From DASUXY01 sp035301985 (GTDB lineage: Bacteria > Bacillota > Bacilli > Bacillales > Amphibacillaceae): 64,000 nt of DNA. The stretch lies in assembly GCA_035301985.1 (NCBI GenBank), contig DATGTE010000028.1, positions 151,191 to 215,190 of the forward strand, written 5' to 3'. Positions 18,621 to 27,245 of the stretch are shown one piece after another. Both the position numbers and the translations under genes were made by a program. Every line of letters begins with the position of its first letter. The stretch's first letter is position 1. Under the pieces are notes generated by a model. That model saw nothing but the letters and a program-made list of their open reading frames with translations, made no database searches and had not been told where the DNA came from.

Positions 18621-18664
18621 ACATGTAGCAAAGTGTAATCGTCTTTGCTACATGTTTTATTTTA
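18621..18664. terminator. Bidirectional terminator between pbpA and the YceG-like gene
   Basis: Perfect 13-bp arms ACATGTAGCAAAG (18621-18633) and CTTTGCTACATGT (18643-18655), with A-rich sequence on the left and T-rich on the right, between convergent genes. Confidence 0.9.
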
Positions 18665-18669
18665 CCAAG

Positions 18670-19260
18670 TTATTTTGTAATCTTTTCAGCTATTTCTCGG
18701 AAGTTCATGTCGCTAGATACTTTAAACTTTCCTAATTGCACACGTTCATCATAGTCATTGTCCTTCAAGAACTTATTAAATTTCTGCGCATCTTTAACAA
18801 TGTTATTTTCAGCTAACATAGTTCCGATTTCAGAAGAAGCCATCCCGGATCGTATGTGAAGTGTGTATTCTTTTGATGATTTTTTATCCTCTTTCTTATC
18901 CTCTTTTTTATCATCTTTTGACTTTTCTTTACGATCCTGTTTCTTTTTGTCATCACCTTCATCTTTAGAAGAGGATTGTTTATCCTTTTCTTGTGAATCT
19001 TGATCGTCCGATTTACGATCATCTTTCTCCGCATCTTCTTCATCGTTTGCATCTGCATCGGAGTCCTCATTGACTGCTAAGCTAATATATTCCGCTTCCG
19101 AGATGACGCGATAACCCTCATCTTTCATTTCATCAATCATGTCATCAATCGTCATTTCCTTAGCGTTTTTCTTTGGTTGATCAACGAAGAAAAAGGTGAT
19201 AATGATGATGATTCCTGCAGCAAACAATCCATAGGAAAATGAGCGCATTTGTTCCTTCAT
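18670..19260 (-). CDS. Membrane-anchored protein with the N-terminal module of YceG/MltG, no catalytic domain
   Basis: 196 residues: one N-terminal membrane helix (about 10-27), an extremely charged low-complexity linker of D, K, E and S (about 65-130), and a C-terminal about 60-residue module (HIRSGMASSEIGTMLAENNI ... GKFKVSSDMNFREIAEKI) like the LysM-like start of endolytic transglycosylase MltG. The MltG catalytic domain with its glutamate is absent, so cleavage of glycan strands is not expected. It may bind peptidoglycan or interact with wall enzymes (inference). Converges on pbpA. GGTGGTGTTCAC precedes the ATG on the minus strand. Confidence 0.72.
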   Translation of the reverse strand: MKEQMRSFSYGLFAAGIIIIITFFFVDQPKKNAKEMTIDDMIDEMKDEGYRVISEAEYISLAVNEDSDADANDEEDAEKDDRKSDDQDSQEKDKQSSSKDEGDDKKKQDRKEKSKDDKKEDKKEDKKSSKEYTLHIRSGMASSEIGTMLAENNIVKDAQKFNKFLKDNDYDERVQLGKFKVSSDMNFREIAEKITK

Positions 19261-19364
19261 GTGAACACCACCTTTAAAATCATATTCAAATTCATTTGCA
19301 TTATCGTTCGTCCATTGAAACTCTCATAATCATACATCATGACAAAAGCACATTCTCACTTACA

Positions 19365-19610
19365 TTATGAACTTTTTTGACCATAATTTGTTTTACGGTT
19401 ATTAGATGGGGTGTTATCGCTCGCATCATCAGAAAGCACTTCTTCTTCAAGAGCCTTGATCTTTTTCTTTAATTGGTATGTATCTTGCATTGTCGAAATC
19501 GACAAATGCTCCAACTCACTTTCTAACCCTTCAAATTTATCATTCATAAAAAATGATAAAGTGAACAAGGCAATCGCAATAACAATGATGGTGATCCCAA
19601 CATAAATCAT
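19365..19610 (-). CDS. Small membrane protein with coiled coil, unrecognised
   Basis: 81 residues: an N-terminal membrane helix (about 2-21), a heptad-like region (about 28-58) rich in L, E and K that should form a coiled coil, and a polar tail. GGAGGGAG precedes the ATG on the minus strand. Its layout is like many small Bacillus membrane or divisome-associated proteins, but I do not recognise the family. It is in the same orientation as the YceG-like gene downstream of it and may be cotranscribed with it. Confidence 0.6.
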   Translation of the reverse strand: MIYVGITIIVIAIALFTLSFFMNDKFEGLESELEHLSISTMQDTYQLKKKIKALEEEVLSDDASDNTPSNNRKTNYGQKSS

Positions 19611-19686
19611 TTAACTCCCTCCATTTCCTCTACATAATAGTTATACCATAGATTCGACAAAGTGAAAACCATCAATTCGGTAATTC

Positions 19687-19715
19687 TTGATTGTTCTTCA
19701 TATATTTGTTACTAT
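19687..19715 (+). promoter_or_regulatory. Promoter of rpmG
   Basis: TTGATT (19687-19692), a 17-base spacer, and TACTAT (19710-19715) preceded by TGT, giving both a -35 and an extended -10 element, about 65 bases before rpmG. Confidence 0.55.
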
Positions 19716-19779
19716 AGAAAAGTCTAATCTGTTTATAAAATCTTTTCAATACGTTTGTATAGTTTGGAGGGAATCAATC

Positions 19780-19929
19780 ATGCGGGTAAATATTACGTTA
19801 GAATGCACAGAAACTGGCGATCGCAACTATATTACGACAAAAAATAAGCGTAAAAACCCTGATCGCTTAGAACTTATGAAATATTCACCACGTTTAAAAA
19901 AGCATACTCTTCATAGAGAAACAAAATAA
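19780..19929 (+). CDS. rpmG: 50S ribosomal protein L33, zinc-independent form
   Basis: 49 residues, starting at ATG 19780 behind TTTGGAGGGA. The sequence matches L33 (MRVNITLECTETGDRNYITT, ending KKHTLHRETK). Only one cysteine (C9) is present; the paired CxxC ligands of the zinc form are missing, so this is the C-minus type. In Bacillus the C-minus and C-plus paralogues are exchanged according to zinc supply. An in-frame extension upstream of ATG 19780 has no ribosome binding site. Confidence 0.93.
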   Translation: MRVNITLECTETGDRNYITTKNKRKNPDRLELMKYSPRLKKHTLHRETK

Positions 19930-19933
19930 ATTT

Positions 19934-19981
19934 AAAAAAACCTGACTCTTTTGTCATGATTGATAAGAGCCAGGTTTTTTT
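19934..19981 (+). terminator. Terminator after rpmG
   Basis: AAAAAACCTGACTCTT pairs with AAGAGCCAGGTTTTTT with one A/C mismatch, ending in a T-run at about 19974-19981. Confidence 0.85.
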
Positions 19982-20067
19982 CATATACTAGATTCTCGTT
20001 ATCAACATATCCATTTTAGTACTGAGTGAAGAAGGGAACAGAAATTTTTAAGGATGGAGGGCTTTTT

Positions 20068-20625
20068 TTGGATAAACCGTCTTTGCGAAAATCAGCTGTA
20101 CAACTACTAGAACGCTTTTCCGAAAATGAAAAGCTACAAATTGAGAAACAATTTTTGAATCATTTGCTTGCCTCTGAATTATGGGTGAACGCCAAAACAA
20201 TTGGGATAACTATTTCTAGGGGGTTTGAATGGAATACAAAACCTGTGATTGAAAACGGCTGGCAAGCTGGTAAAACAATTTGTGTACCGAAATGTCATCC
20301 GTCAGTAAAAAAACTGACCTTCCACCACTTAACTGATTTTGATCACTTGGAAGTAGAGTTTTATAATTTACTAGAACCGAATCCATTAAAAGCGCAACAA
20401 GTAAAAAAATCATCGATTGATTTATTAATTGTTCCCGGATTGTTATTTGATAAACAAGGATATCGGATCGGTTTTGGTGGAGGATATTATGATCGGTTTT
20501 TAGTCGATTTTCCGAATGAAACGCTCTCATTTGTGCACTCGTCCCAATTGATCAATGAAATCCCTTCTGAGCCATTTGATGTTCCCATCAAACATGTGCT
20601 TACAGAACAAGGATTTATCAAGTAA
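20068..20625 (+). CDS. yqgN: 5-formyltetrahydrofolate cyclo-ligase
   Basis: 185 residues. The enzyme uses ATP to turn 5-formyl-THF into 5,10-methenyl-THF, recycling stored folate. The family signature near the C-terminus is clear: LLIVPGLLFDKQGYRIGFGG followed by GYYDRFL. The frame is open from 20026, but the start is best placed at TTG 20068, seven bases after GGATGGAGG and giving the N-terminus LDKPSLRKSAVQLL. Folate chemistry links it functionally to gcvT and folD elsewhere in this window. It precedes the ThiF-like gene by a 16-base gap. Confidence 0.92.
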   Translation: MDKPSLRKSAVQLLERFSENEKLQIEKQFLNHLLASELWVNAKTIGITISRGFEWNTKPVIENGWQAGKTICVPKCHPSVKKLTFHHLTDFDHLEVEFYNLLEPNPLKAQQVKKSSIDLLIVPGLLFDKQGYRIGFGGGYYDRFLVDFPNETLSFVHSSQLINEIPSEPFDVPIKHVLTEQGFIK

Positions 20626-20641
20626 ATAGGAGGTGGTGACG

Positions 20642-21649
20642 ATGAATCGCTATAAGCGCCAATATTTATTTCCGCCGATCCAGGAACGAGGACAAAAAAA
20701 ATTGCTTCATAGTTCAGTACTTGTTGTGGGGGCTGGTGCTCTAGGTACCGTTATTTGCAATCATCTTGCACGAGCTGGAGTGGGTCATATTCGCCTCGTT
20801 GACCGCGATTACGTCGAATGGAGTAATTTGCAAAGACAGATGTTGTTTGATGAAGACGACGTAAAAGAATCGCTTCCTAAAGCAATTGCAGCGAAACATA
20901 AATTGGAGAAAATCAATAGCGAAATTACGATTGAAGCCATTGTGACACACGTTACTCATCGAAACATCGAAGAATTAGTTGATGGAGTGGATGTCGTATT
21001 AGATGGAACGGATAATTTTTCAACACGTTTTTTATTAAATGATATTTGTTTTAAAAAGGAAATTCCTTTTTCATACGGTGGTGTCGTCAGCTCACGGGGA
21101 ATTACAGCATTTTTCATCCCGAAACGAACACCATGTTTTCGGTGTATGGTCACGGAGGGTTCAGATCACGGACAAACATGTGATACAGTCGGGGTCATTG
21201 CACCAGTTGTTGATGTCATCGCATCGCTTGAGGTGACTGAAACATTAAAATATTTAACGGGAAACACTTCGCATTTAAGGAATACAGTCCATACGATCGA
21301 TCTTTGGTATAATCGCACATTTGACATTAAATTTAGCGAATCGAAACATGACTGCCCAACTTGCCAGCAACAGCTATATCCGTCTTTACATCCACAAGTT
21401 GCCGAAGAGGAAACCGTATTGTGTGGTCGAAATACGGTGCAAATTTATCGGAAGTCAAACATGGATCTTGCTTATTGGGAAAAACAATTAGCAAATGTGG
21501 CGACCGTTCGTCGGACCCCATTCTTGTTACGTGTTGAGTTTAGAAAAGGGATTGAATTTGTTATATTTCCCGACGGTCGAGTACTCGTTCAAGGCACAGA
21601 AGATACGATTCAAGCGAGAACTTGGTATGATCGCTATATCGGATCATAA
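20642..21649 (+). CDS. ThiF/MoeB/HesA-type adenylyltransferase
   Basis: 335 residues. E1-like enzyme: Rossmann ATP site VVGAGALGTVICNHLARAG near the N-terminus, the RQMLF motif, the adenylation aspartate in VLDGTDNFSTR, and two zinc pairs (CFRC and CPTC). Such proteins adenylate the C-terminal glycine of ThiS or MoaD sulfur carriers. The frame is open from 20633, but AGGAGGTG is best spaced for ATG 20642. The last about 80 residues follow the zinc pair and are more divergent. No thi or moa partner is adjacent, so substrate choice is open. Confidence 0.85.
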   Translation: MNRYKRQYLFPPIQERGQKKLLHSSVLVVGAGALGTVICNHLARAGVGHIRLVDRDYVEWSNLQRQMLFDEDDVKESLPKAIAAKHKLEKINSEITIEAIVTHVTHRNIEELVDGVDVVLDGTDNFSTRFLLNDICFKKEIPFSYGGVVSSRGITAFFIPKRTPCFRCMVTEGSDHGQTCDTVGVIAPVVDVIASLEVTETLKYLTGNTSHLRNTVHTIDLWYNRTFDIKFSESKHDCPTCQQQLYPSLHPQVAEEETVLCGRNTVQIYRKSNMDLAYWEKQLANVATVRRTPFLLRVEFRKGIEFVIFPDGRVLVQGTEDTIQARTWYDRYIGS

Positions 21650-21711
21650 TGCATAAAAATAGTGATTAGTAGCCATAACTAAGGATAGGATGACTTGAAA
21701 GAGGTGTACAC

Positions 21712-21903
21712 ATGAGAAATATTGCCTTAATCATCACTGTAGTTGCAGTTGTTTCCTTCCTTTATAGGTGGCGATATCGAATTTTAAATACTGTTTTGGC
21801 AATTGGTTTTTTGCGAAAATTTATTTTATCTGTAATTTTAAACAGCCCACTAGTAAACACCCGATTCGTTTCACGTTTTTTCCCTCAAGTAGCAAATGAA
21901 TAA
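21712..21903 (+). CDS. Small single-span membrane protein, possibly YqgO
   Basis: 63 residues with a hydrophobic N-terminal segment (about 3-18), a basic YRWRYR patch and a second amphipathic stretch. AAGAGGTG precedes ATG 21712 and a terminator follows directly, so it looks like a real small gene. In Bacillus subtilis a small gene (yqgO) lies between yqgN and gluP; position fits, sequence identity is not verified. Confidence 0.6.
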   Translation: MRNIALIITVVAVVSFLYRWRYRILNTVLAIGFLRKFILSVILNSPLVNTRFVSRFFPQVANE

Positions 21904-21919
21904 GTCCATATTAGTGACT

Positions 21920-21950
21920 AAAAAAGTTGTCCAATATGACAACTTTTTTT
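21920..21950 (+). terminator. Terminator upstream of gluP
   Basis: AAAAAAGTTGTC (21920-21931) pairs perfectly with GACAACTTTTTT (21938-21949), loop CAATAT, followed by T. Confidence 0.92.
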
Positions 21951-22020
21951 GTTGGCCGATGAAAAGAACGGGCAATAAATGATTTGTTTTGGTATGATGA
22001 TGAAAAGGGAGGCAAGGGGG

Positions 22021-23574
22021 ATGTATTTACAAGAACTCCATACGATGTATGCAATGGCCTATTACTTCGTAAAAGATCATGCTTATCGTGTATTACATAT
22101 AAATGAAAATGCTAAAGAAATTTGGTTAGAAAAATATACTCATAAAACAACGCGTATTATACGCCTCGTTCACCAAGGCTTTGACTGGAAGAACCATTTG
22201 AAAAGGGATATCGGTATTGTTTTTCAAAAAGTAAAATCGATCAAACGTTTGCTTCGCGGGAAGCATGTTGAAATTCATAACATATACATACATAAACATG
22301 CACCTGTTGATCAGTGGGAACATTTAAAAAGACCGATGCAGTTACAAGAAAAAAATCCCATTCGTATGAAAGTGTATTACTTAGATGAGCATCACAAAGT
22401 GGAGGAGCAACAACGATTACAACAATCGCTAGGTTCTCTTCCTTTTGAGAGGATTGACCATAAAACTGAGATTGAAATGGAACGAGATATTCATCGTTAT
22501 CGAACGATGCTTACGTCATCTTTTTATCAAAGAAGGAAGAAAGTTAAAAACATCTTCTCCTTTGGGAAACCATTTATGTTGTACATCTTGATGGTGATCA
22601 ATGTCGTTATGTTTTTCGTGTTGGAAGCAAACGGAGGAAGCCAATCGATTGATAATTTGATTCGCTTTGGCGCGAAATATAACCCTGCGATGATCGAAGA
22701 TGGAGAATGGTGGCGCATCATTAGCTCCATGTTTTTACATATCGGTTTTTTGCATTTATTTATGAATATGTTTGCTATTTATTACATTGGGGCAATCGTG
22801 GAGAGGACGTTTGGTTCATGGCGCTTTTTCCTTATATATATGTTGTCTGGTATTGGAGGAGGACTGGCTAGCTTTGCTTTTACAGCGAATGTAGCGGCAG
22901 GGGCTTCAGGAGCGTTATATGGATTAATCGGTGCCTTGTTATTTTTTGGCATAAATTATAAACAAATTTTTTTCCAGACAATTGGTAAAGGGTTAATCTT
23001 CATTATTGCCATTAATCTTATTTTTAGTTTTATGGTACCGCAAATTGATGCTGGAGCACACATCGGTGGGTTGATAACGGGATTTATAGCTGCGGGAATC
23101 GTCCACTTACCTAATCGCGGTAAAATAAGTACACAAATGACTTCTTTACTTATTTATTTCATTATCATCATCGGTCTTGTTGTTTTCGGTATTGATCGAA
23201 ATCAGTACGATGCGATGTATCAACTGATGAATGTGGAAACCTTAAATGAACGAGGCGATTATGAGGAGGTAGTCGATGAAGCTTCGAAAGGATTGACTGA
23301 ACCTGGGGACTTAGAAGCTCCTCTATTATTGCAACGGTCGTATGCACATATTCAATTAGGTGAGATAGACGCTGCCGTAAATGATTTAGAGAAGGTTGTG
23401 AAGCTTGATGCAACGATTCCCGAAGCATATTACAATTTAGCTCTCTTATATGATGAAAAAGGAGATACCAAAAAAGCAATTAAAGCTGCTCGCAAGGCCT
23501 ACGATTTAAAACCGAATGATGAACGATATAAGAAACTGTTTGAAAAAATTACGAAGGAAGAAGCAGCGTCCTAA
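22021..23574 (+). CDS. gluP: Rhomboid intramembrane serine protease with TPR repeats (GluP)
   Basis: 517 residues. A cytosolic N-terminal domain (about 1-175), six to seven membrane helices with the rhomboid motifs HIGFLHLFMNMFA, GASGALYG (catalytic S296) and GAHIGG (catalytic H347), then a C-terminal pair of tetratricopeptide repeats (LLLQRSYAHIQLGEIDAAVNDL and PEAYYNLALLYDEKGDTKKA). It cleaves membrane-spanning substrates inside the bilayer. The frame is open from 21979, but ATG 22021 follows GGGAGGCAAGGGGG. Matches YqgP/GluP of Bacillus in architecture and in being upstream of yqgQ. Confidence 0.93.
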   Translation: MYLQELHTMYAMAYYFVKDHAYRVLHINENAKEIWLEKYTHKTTRIIRLVHQGFDWKNHLKRDIGIVFQKVKSIKRLLRGKHVEIHNIYIHKHAPVDQWEHLKRPMQLQEKNPIRMKVYYLDEHHKVEEQQRLQQSLGSLPFERIDHKTEIEMERDIHRYRTMLTSSFYQRRKKVKNIFSFGKPFMLYILMVINVVMFFVLEANGGSQSIDNLIRFGAKYNPAMIEDGEWWRIISSMFLHIGFLHLFMNMFAIYYIGAIVERTFGSWRFFLIYMLSGIGGGLASFAFTANVAAGASGALYGLIGALLFFGINYKQIFFQTIGKGLIFIIAINLIFSFMVPQIDAGAHIGGLITGFIAAGIVHLPNRGKISTQMTSLLIYFIIIIGLVVFGIDRNQYDAMYQLMNVETLNERGDYEEVVDEASKGLTEPGDLEAPLLLQRSYAHIQLGEIDAAVNDLEKVVKLDATIPEAYYNLALLYDEKGDTKKAIKAARKAYDLKPNDERYKKLFEKITKEEAAS

Positions 23575-23643
23575 TGTGACCGTACTCATCTGTATTGATG
23601 CTTCATTTGCTGTTTTTAAAGGTTCATTCACTATCCTTTAAAC

Positions 23644-24522
23644 TTACTCGCCAGGATAGCGTTGAATCAGCTTTTCCTTTTTTCCATTCAGCTCGAATAA
23701 TACGAGTAAGTGTGTTCCTTTCTTATCAAATAAAATAACGGGTGTATAGTTCGTCCATTCGCTTTCTCCTGTACTCGCTGCGGGGATGATGTAGTTTTTG
23801 TATAAACCTTCCCACAACCTGCCAATGACTTGCTCCGTTTCCTCTCTGGATAAAGATGGAAGATTTGTTTCTGTATATTTGTATAATTCAGTGAGGGGAA
23901 CGAGATGGTAATTTTCCGTTTGAATGCGAAAATGCTTAAATAATTGATTCCAATACGTCTTTAATTGTGTATGCATCATTTTATGAAGGTGCTGTCGTAT
24001 TTGCTTTTCCGGATCGGTAAGCGCTGATTTAAAATGTATAAAGGGGTACGGATCTGCCTGAATGGATGTATATACGTAAAGTTGATCATGAGACATTCTT
24101 TGGATACTGTTGATTTTATCAGGTGAATGATGGATTTCGCCATGATGAAAAGTGATCGCTTCCCAAAATGTATCATCTGAAACTCGTAATGTTTCTTCCA
24201 TTTCTATCGTTTGCGCTTCCTCCATCCACTTGCTCTTGACACCTCGCAATCTTCCGTTAGCGAACAATAAGGACACATCTTGCCGTAAATATAAATCTAG
24301 GTTTACGGTAGATGTTGTTGACCAGTTTATCTCACCAAAATCTCCTTCTACATCTTCGTCGTAAACATAAGTGAGCGATGTTGTCGCTTGATTAAATGAA
24401 ATGTTTGGATCGAGAGGGAAAAATGTAATTGCTGGAGTTGATTCCATCTTCCATATGTACATAACGACGGCGATGCTAGCGAGAAAGAGCGTAACCATCG
24501 TCGAGGCGATTGATTTATGCAT
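23644..24522 (-). CDS. Hypothetical exported or membrane-anchored protein
   Basis: 292 residues with an N-terminal signal or anchor (about 6-25) and a soluble remainder with mixed alpha/beta character. No catalytic motif is recognised. Visible features: an acidic segment VYDEDVEGDFGEINWS, a histidine-rich stretch around ITFHHGEIHHSPDK, and a final LVLFELNGKKEKLIQRYPGE. AGGAGTGG precedes the ATG on the minus strand. It lies between gluP and yqgQ in opposite orientation. I do not recognise the family; an extracytoplasmic location is the only safe inference. Confidence 0.65.
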   Translation of the reverse strand: MHKSIASTMVTLFLASIAVVMYIWKMESTPAITFFPLDPNISFNQATTSLTYVYDEDVEGDFGEINWSTTSTVNLDLYLRQDVSLLFANGRLRGVKSKWMEEAQTIEMEETLRVSDDTFWEAITFHHGEIHHSPDKINSIQRMSHDQLYVYTSIQADPYPFIHFKSALTDPEKQIRQHLHKMMHTQLKTYWNQLFKHFRIQTENYHLVPLTELYKYTETNLPSLSREETEQVIGRLWEGLYKNYIIPAASTGESEWTNYTPVILFDKKGTHLLVLFELNGKKEKLIQRYPGE

Positions 24523-24690
24523 GTATTTCCACTCCTATTTTGACAAGCTATTACATTGTATGACCGAAGCAGATTACATATGATATTTTGTAAAAGCATA
24601 TGTAATTGTGCTAAATATTCACAATTAGGAATCAGGAAGCATTTATTTCTTACGTTTTATAAATTTGTTATACTATGGTGTGGTGATTCA

Positions 24691-24909
24691 ATGAAAACAG
24701 TTTACGATGTTCGACAATTATTAAAAAGTTTTGGTATATTTGTTTATATAGGTGACCGCTTAGGTGACCTTGAATTAATGGAATTAGAACTTACACAATT
24801 ATATCAGTCGAACTGTATATCGATTGAAGACTATAAAAAAGCTGTCCTGATTCTTCGCAAAGAAGCGCGAATAATTCGGGAAAGAAAGGGAGAACGGCGG
24901 AAAAATTAA
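24691..24909 (+). CDS. yqgQ: YqgQ (DUF910) family protein
   Basis: 72 residues, a compact three-helix protein: MKTVYDVRQLLKSFGIFVYI, then GDRLGDLELMELELTQLYQS, then a helix ending in a basic tail. The frame is open from 24556, but ATG 24691 follows GTGGTGA and a TATACT hexamer at 24669-24674, and the conserved family start is MKTVYDVRQLL. Function unknown; some relatives are annotated as nucleic-acid-binding. In Bacillus subtilis glcK follows yqgQ; here it does not. Confidence 0.88.
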   Translation: MKTVYDVRQLLKSFGIFVYIGDRLGDLELMELELTQLYQSNCISIEDYKKAVLILRKEARIIRERKGERRKN

Positions 24910-25276
24910 GTTTTACAACGGTCTTACATCAACCCATCTGAGTTGATTGACAGCTAACGTTGATACATAAATATCGGCATTGTATCGTATGCTGTTCAAG
25001 AAGAGTGTATCATTCATCTATACGTATGCATGGGGTAATCCATTGGATGAATAGGAATGAAAACGAGTTGGGATGACTTTCTCTTTACAAAAGTTAGAAA
25101 ATAATTAAACTTAATATATAAAGCTACCAAATTATATGAAAATATGAAACTTTTCCACTTTATAAAACGTCTTAATAGGAAGAGTGGTTATTCATTAGAG
25201 GTTTGGAACGAGAATATAATTTGAAACATATAATTCATCATTGCGAAATTGGAAACCATTTGTAGGAGGATTCAAA
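24910..25276. other. Non-coding region upstream of the LTA synthase gene
   Basis: 367 bases with no gene. It carries an ECF-sigma-like promoter (listed separately) and, closer to the gene, a TATAAT at 25215-25220 without a matched -35. No trace of glcK, which lies in this position in Bacillus subtilis, was recognised. Confidence 0.6.
25145..25171 (+). promoter_or_regulatory. ECF-sigma-type promoter upstream of yqgS
   Basis: TGAAAC (25145-25150) followed by TTTT, a 17-base spacer with an AT-rich 3' part, and CGTC (25168-25171). This is the classical pattern for sigma-M-type ECF factors in Bacillus, which respond to envelope stress. The start codon is 105 bases downstream. Confidence 0.6.
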
Positions 25277-27181
25277 ATGCAATTCAAATGGATCAGAGTT
25301 CCGCTGTACATTTTAGCCACACTGATGTTTGGCATAAAAACCTATATTGTTTATCGGTTTTTATTTGATATTAAGCTAGAAAATACGATGCAGGAATTGA
25401 TTATCTTCATCAATCCTTTCATATCGGGTTTTCTCGTGTTTGCGTTGAGTGTTTGGTTTAACAAACATTCGCGAAAAATGAAGTTTTTAAGATATACAAC
25501 ATTGATTGGATCGTTAATCGTATATGCTAATTTGGTGTTTTATCGTAATTTTACTGATTTTATAACAATCCCACAGCTATTCCAAGGTAGTAACATTCTC
25601 GATTTAGGATCGAGTATTTTAACATTAGTAAAGTGGTATGACATCTTCTTGTTTCTAGACGTGATGTTGATCTGGTATTTTAGTAAAAAGAAACGCCCGA
25701 TTGGAACCTATTCACGTAGCCGTAAAGTATTTGCCTTAGCGATGTCTCTTGTACTTGTGGCAGGTAATTATTTCTTAGCTGAAATGGAACGTCCACAATT
25801 GTTTACCCGTGCGTTTGACCGAGAATATTTAGTTAAAAATATTGGACTATTTCATTATCATATCTATGACATCGTCGTGCATTCTAAAGTGAAATCCCAG
25901 CGTGTATTTGCTGATGGGAATGAGTTGCCTACCATTCAAAAATATATTGATGAAAATGTCAGGAGTAATCACACATCACCTTTACACGGAGTGGCTGAAG
26001 GGAAAAACATTATTTTTATTTGGGCGGAATCCATCCAAAGCTTTGTAATTCATAATGATGTAGAAGGACAGGAAATTACTCCATTTTTAAATCAATTAAC
26101 GGAAGATGAAGATACGTATTATTTCGAAAACTTTTATCATCAAACAGAGCAAGGAAAAACATCAGACTCTGAATTTATCGTGGCCAACTCACTTTATCCG
26201 TTATCAAGGGGAGCGGTATTTTTTACACACGGGCAAAATGAATACCATGCATTTCCGGAAATGATTGAAGATAAAGGCTATCAGTCGGTATCATTTCATG
26301 CGAACAATAAGAGCTTTTGGAATCGCGATCAAATGTATGACAGTTTAAAATACGATCATTTTTATGATGAAAGTGCGTATGAAATAACGAATGAAAACTC
26401 CGTAGGGTGGGGGTTAAAAGACAAACCATTTTTTGAACAATCGATGCCATACTTACAAGCATTAGAACAACCATTTTATGCAAAGTTCATCACATTGACA
26501 AACCATTTTCCATTTGAACTCGAAGAAGAAGATCGATCAATCGAACCGTATGATTCTAACTCCAATACGCTCAATAATTACTTCCCAACCGTAAGATATA
26601 TGGATGAAGCGATCGAACAGTTTTTTCATCAGTTACAAGAAGCTGGTTTATATGAGGATTCCATCATCGTCATCATGGGAGATCATTATGGAATTAGTGC
26701 AAATCATAACCGGGCGATGGCCGAGTATTTAGATAAAGATGAGATTACTCCTTATGATTATGTACAATTGCAACGGGTTCCGTTTTTTATTCACATACCT
26801 GGTCATGGCGAAGGGGAAGTAGTGGAGAAGGTTGCTGGTCAAATCGATGTGAAGCCTACACTTCTTCATATGTTAGGTATCGAAACAGACGATGATATTT
26901 ATTTTGGTAACGATTTATTCCATGACGACCGTAAAGGGTATATTGCCCTTCGTAATGGTGATTTCATCAGTGATGATTATATTTATACGAGTGATCTTTG
27001 TTATGATCGTATGACGGGTGAGATAGTCGATGAAGAGGCAGATGCGGGAGAGAATTCGGAAGAGGCGCAAGCAAGTGCATGCGATTCAATCCAGAAGAAG
27101 GTAGAAAAGGAGTTGAACTATTCGGATGATTTGATCTATGGGGATCTCTTTCGATTCGTCGATTTCCGTAAGAGTGACTAA
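25277..27181 (+). CDS. yqgS: Lipoteichoic acid synthase (LtaS family, YqgS-like)
   Basis: 634 residues: five N-terminal membrane helices (about 1-175), a linker, and an extracellular sulfatase-like domain. The catalytic threonine is T295 in QGKTSDSEF; other active-site elements are IWAESIQSFV and IIVIMGDHYG. The enzyme polymerises glycerol phosphate from phosphatidylglycerol onto a glycolipid. The frame is open from 25241, but TAGGAGG lies 12 bases before ATG 25277. The acidic C-terminal tail (about 585-620) is unusual. Synteny with yqgQ supports YqgS; LtaS, YfnI or YvgJ-type paralogues would have the same architecture. Confidence 0.87.
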   Translation: MQFKWIRVPLYILATLMFGIKTYIVYRFLFDIKLENTMQELIIFINPFISGFLVFALSVWFNKHSRKMKFLRYTTLIGSLIVYANLVFYRNFTDFITIPQLFQGSNILDLGSSILTLVKWYDIFLFLDVMLIWYFSKKKRPIGTYSRSRKVFALAMSLVLVAGNYFLAEMERPQLFTRAFDREYLVKNIGLFHYHIYDIVVHSKVKSQRVFADGNELPTIQKYIDENVRSNHTSPLHGVAEGKNIIFIWAESIQSFVIHNDVEGQEITPFLNQLTEDEDTYYFENFYHQTEQGKTSDSEFIVANSLYPLSRGAVFFTHGQNEYHAFPEMIEDKGYQSVSFHANNKSFWNRDQMYDSLKYDHFYDESAYEITNENSVGWGLKDKPFFEQSMPYLQALEQPFYAKFITLTNHFPFELEEEDRSIEPYDSNSNTLNNYFPTVRYMDEAIEQFFHQLQEAGLYEDSIIVIMGDHYGISANHNRAMAEYLDKDEITPYDYVQLQRVPFFIHIPGHGEGEVVEKVAGQIDVKPTLLHMLGIETDDDIYFGNDLFHDDRKGYIALRNGDFISDDYIYTSDLCYDRMTGEIVDEEADAGENSEEAQASACDSIQKKVEKELNYSDDLIYGDLFRFVDFRKSD

Positions 27182-27203
27182 CGTGAGCGGGGTATTGGCG
27201 ATA

Positions 27204-27237
27204 AAAAACTAACCTCCTACAGAAGAGGTTAGTTTTT
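27204..27237. terminator. Bidirectional terminator between yqgS and yqgW
   Basis: AAAAACTAACCTC (27204-27216) pairs perfectly with GAGGTTAGTTTTT (27225-27237), between convergent genes. Confidence 0.93.
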
Positions 27238-27245
27238 ATTTTACG

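Noticed and set aside
18813..19070. Basic 85-codon minus-strand frame inside the YceG-like gene
   Set aside because: Shadow frame of the low-complexity D/K/E linker.
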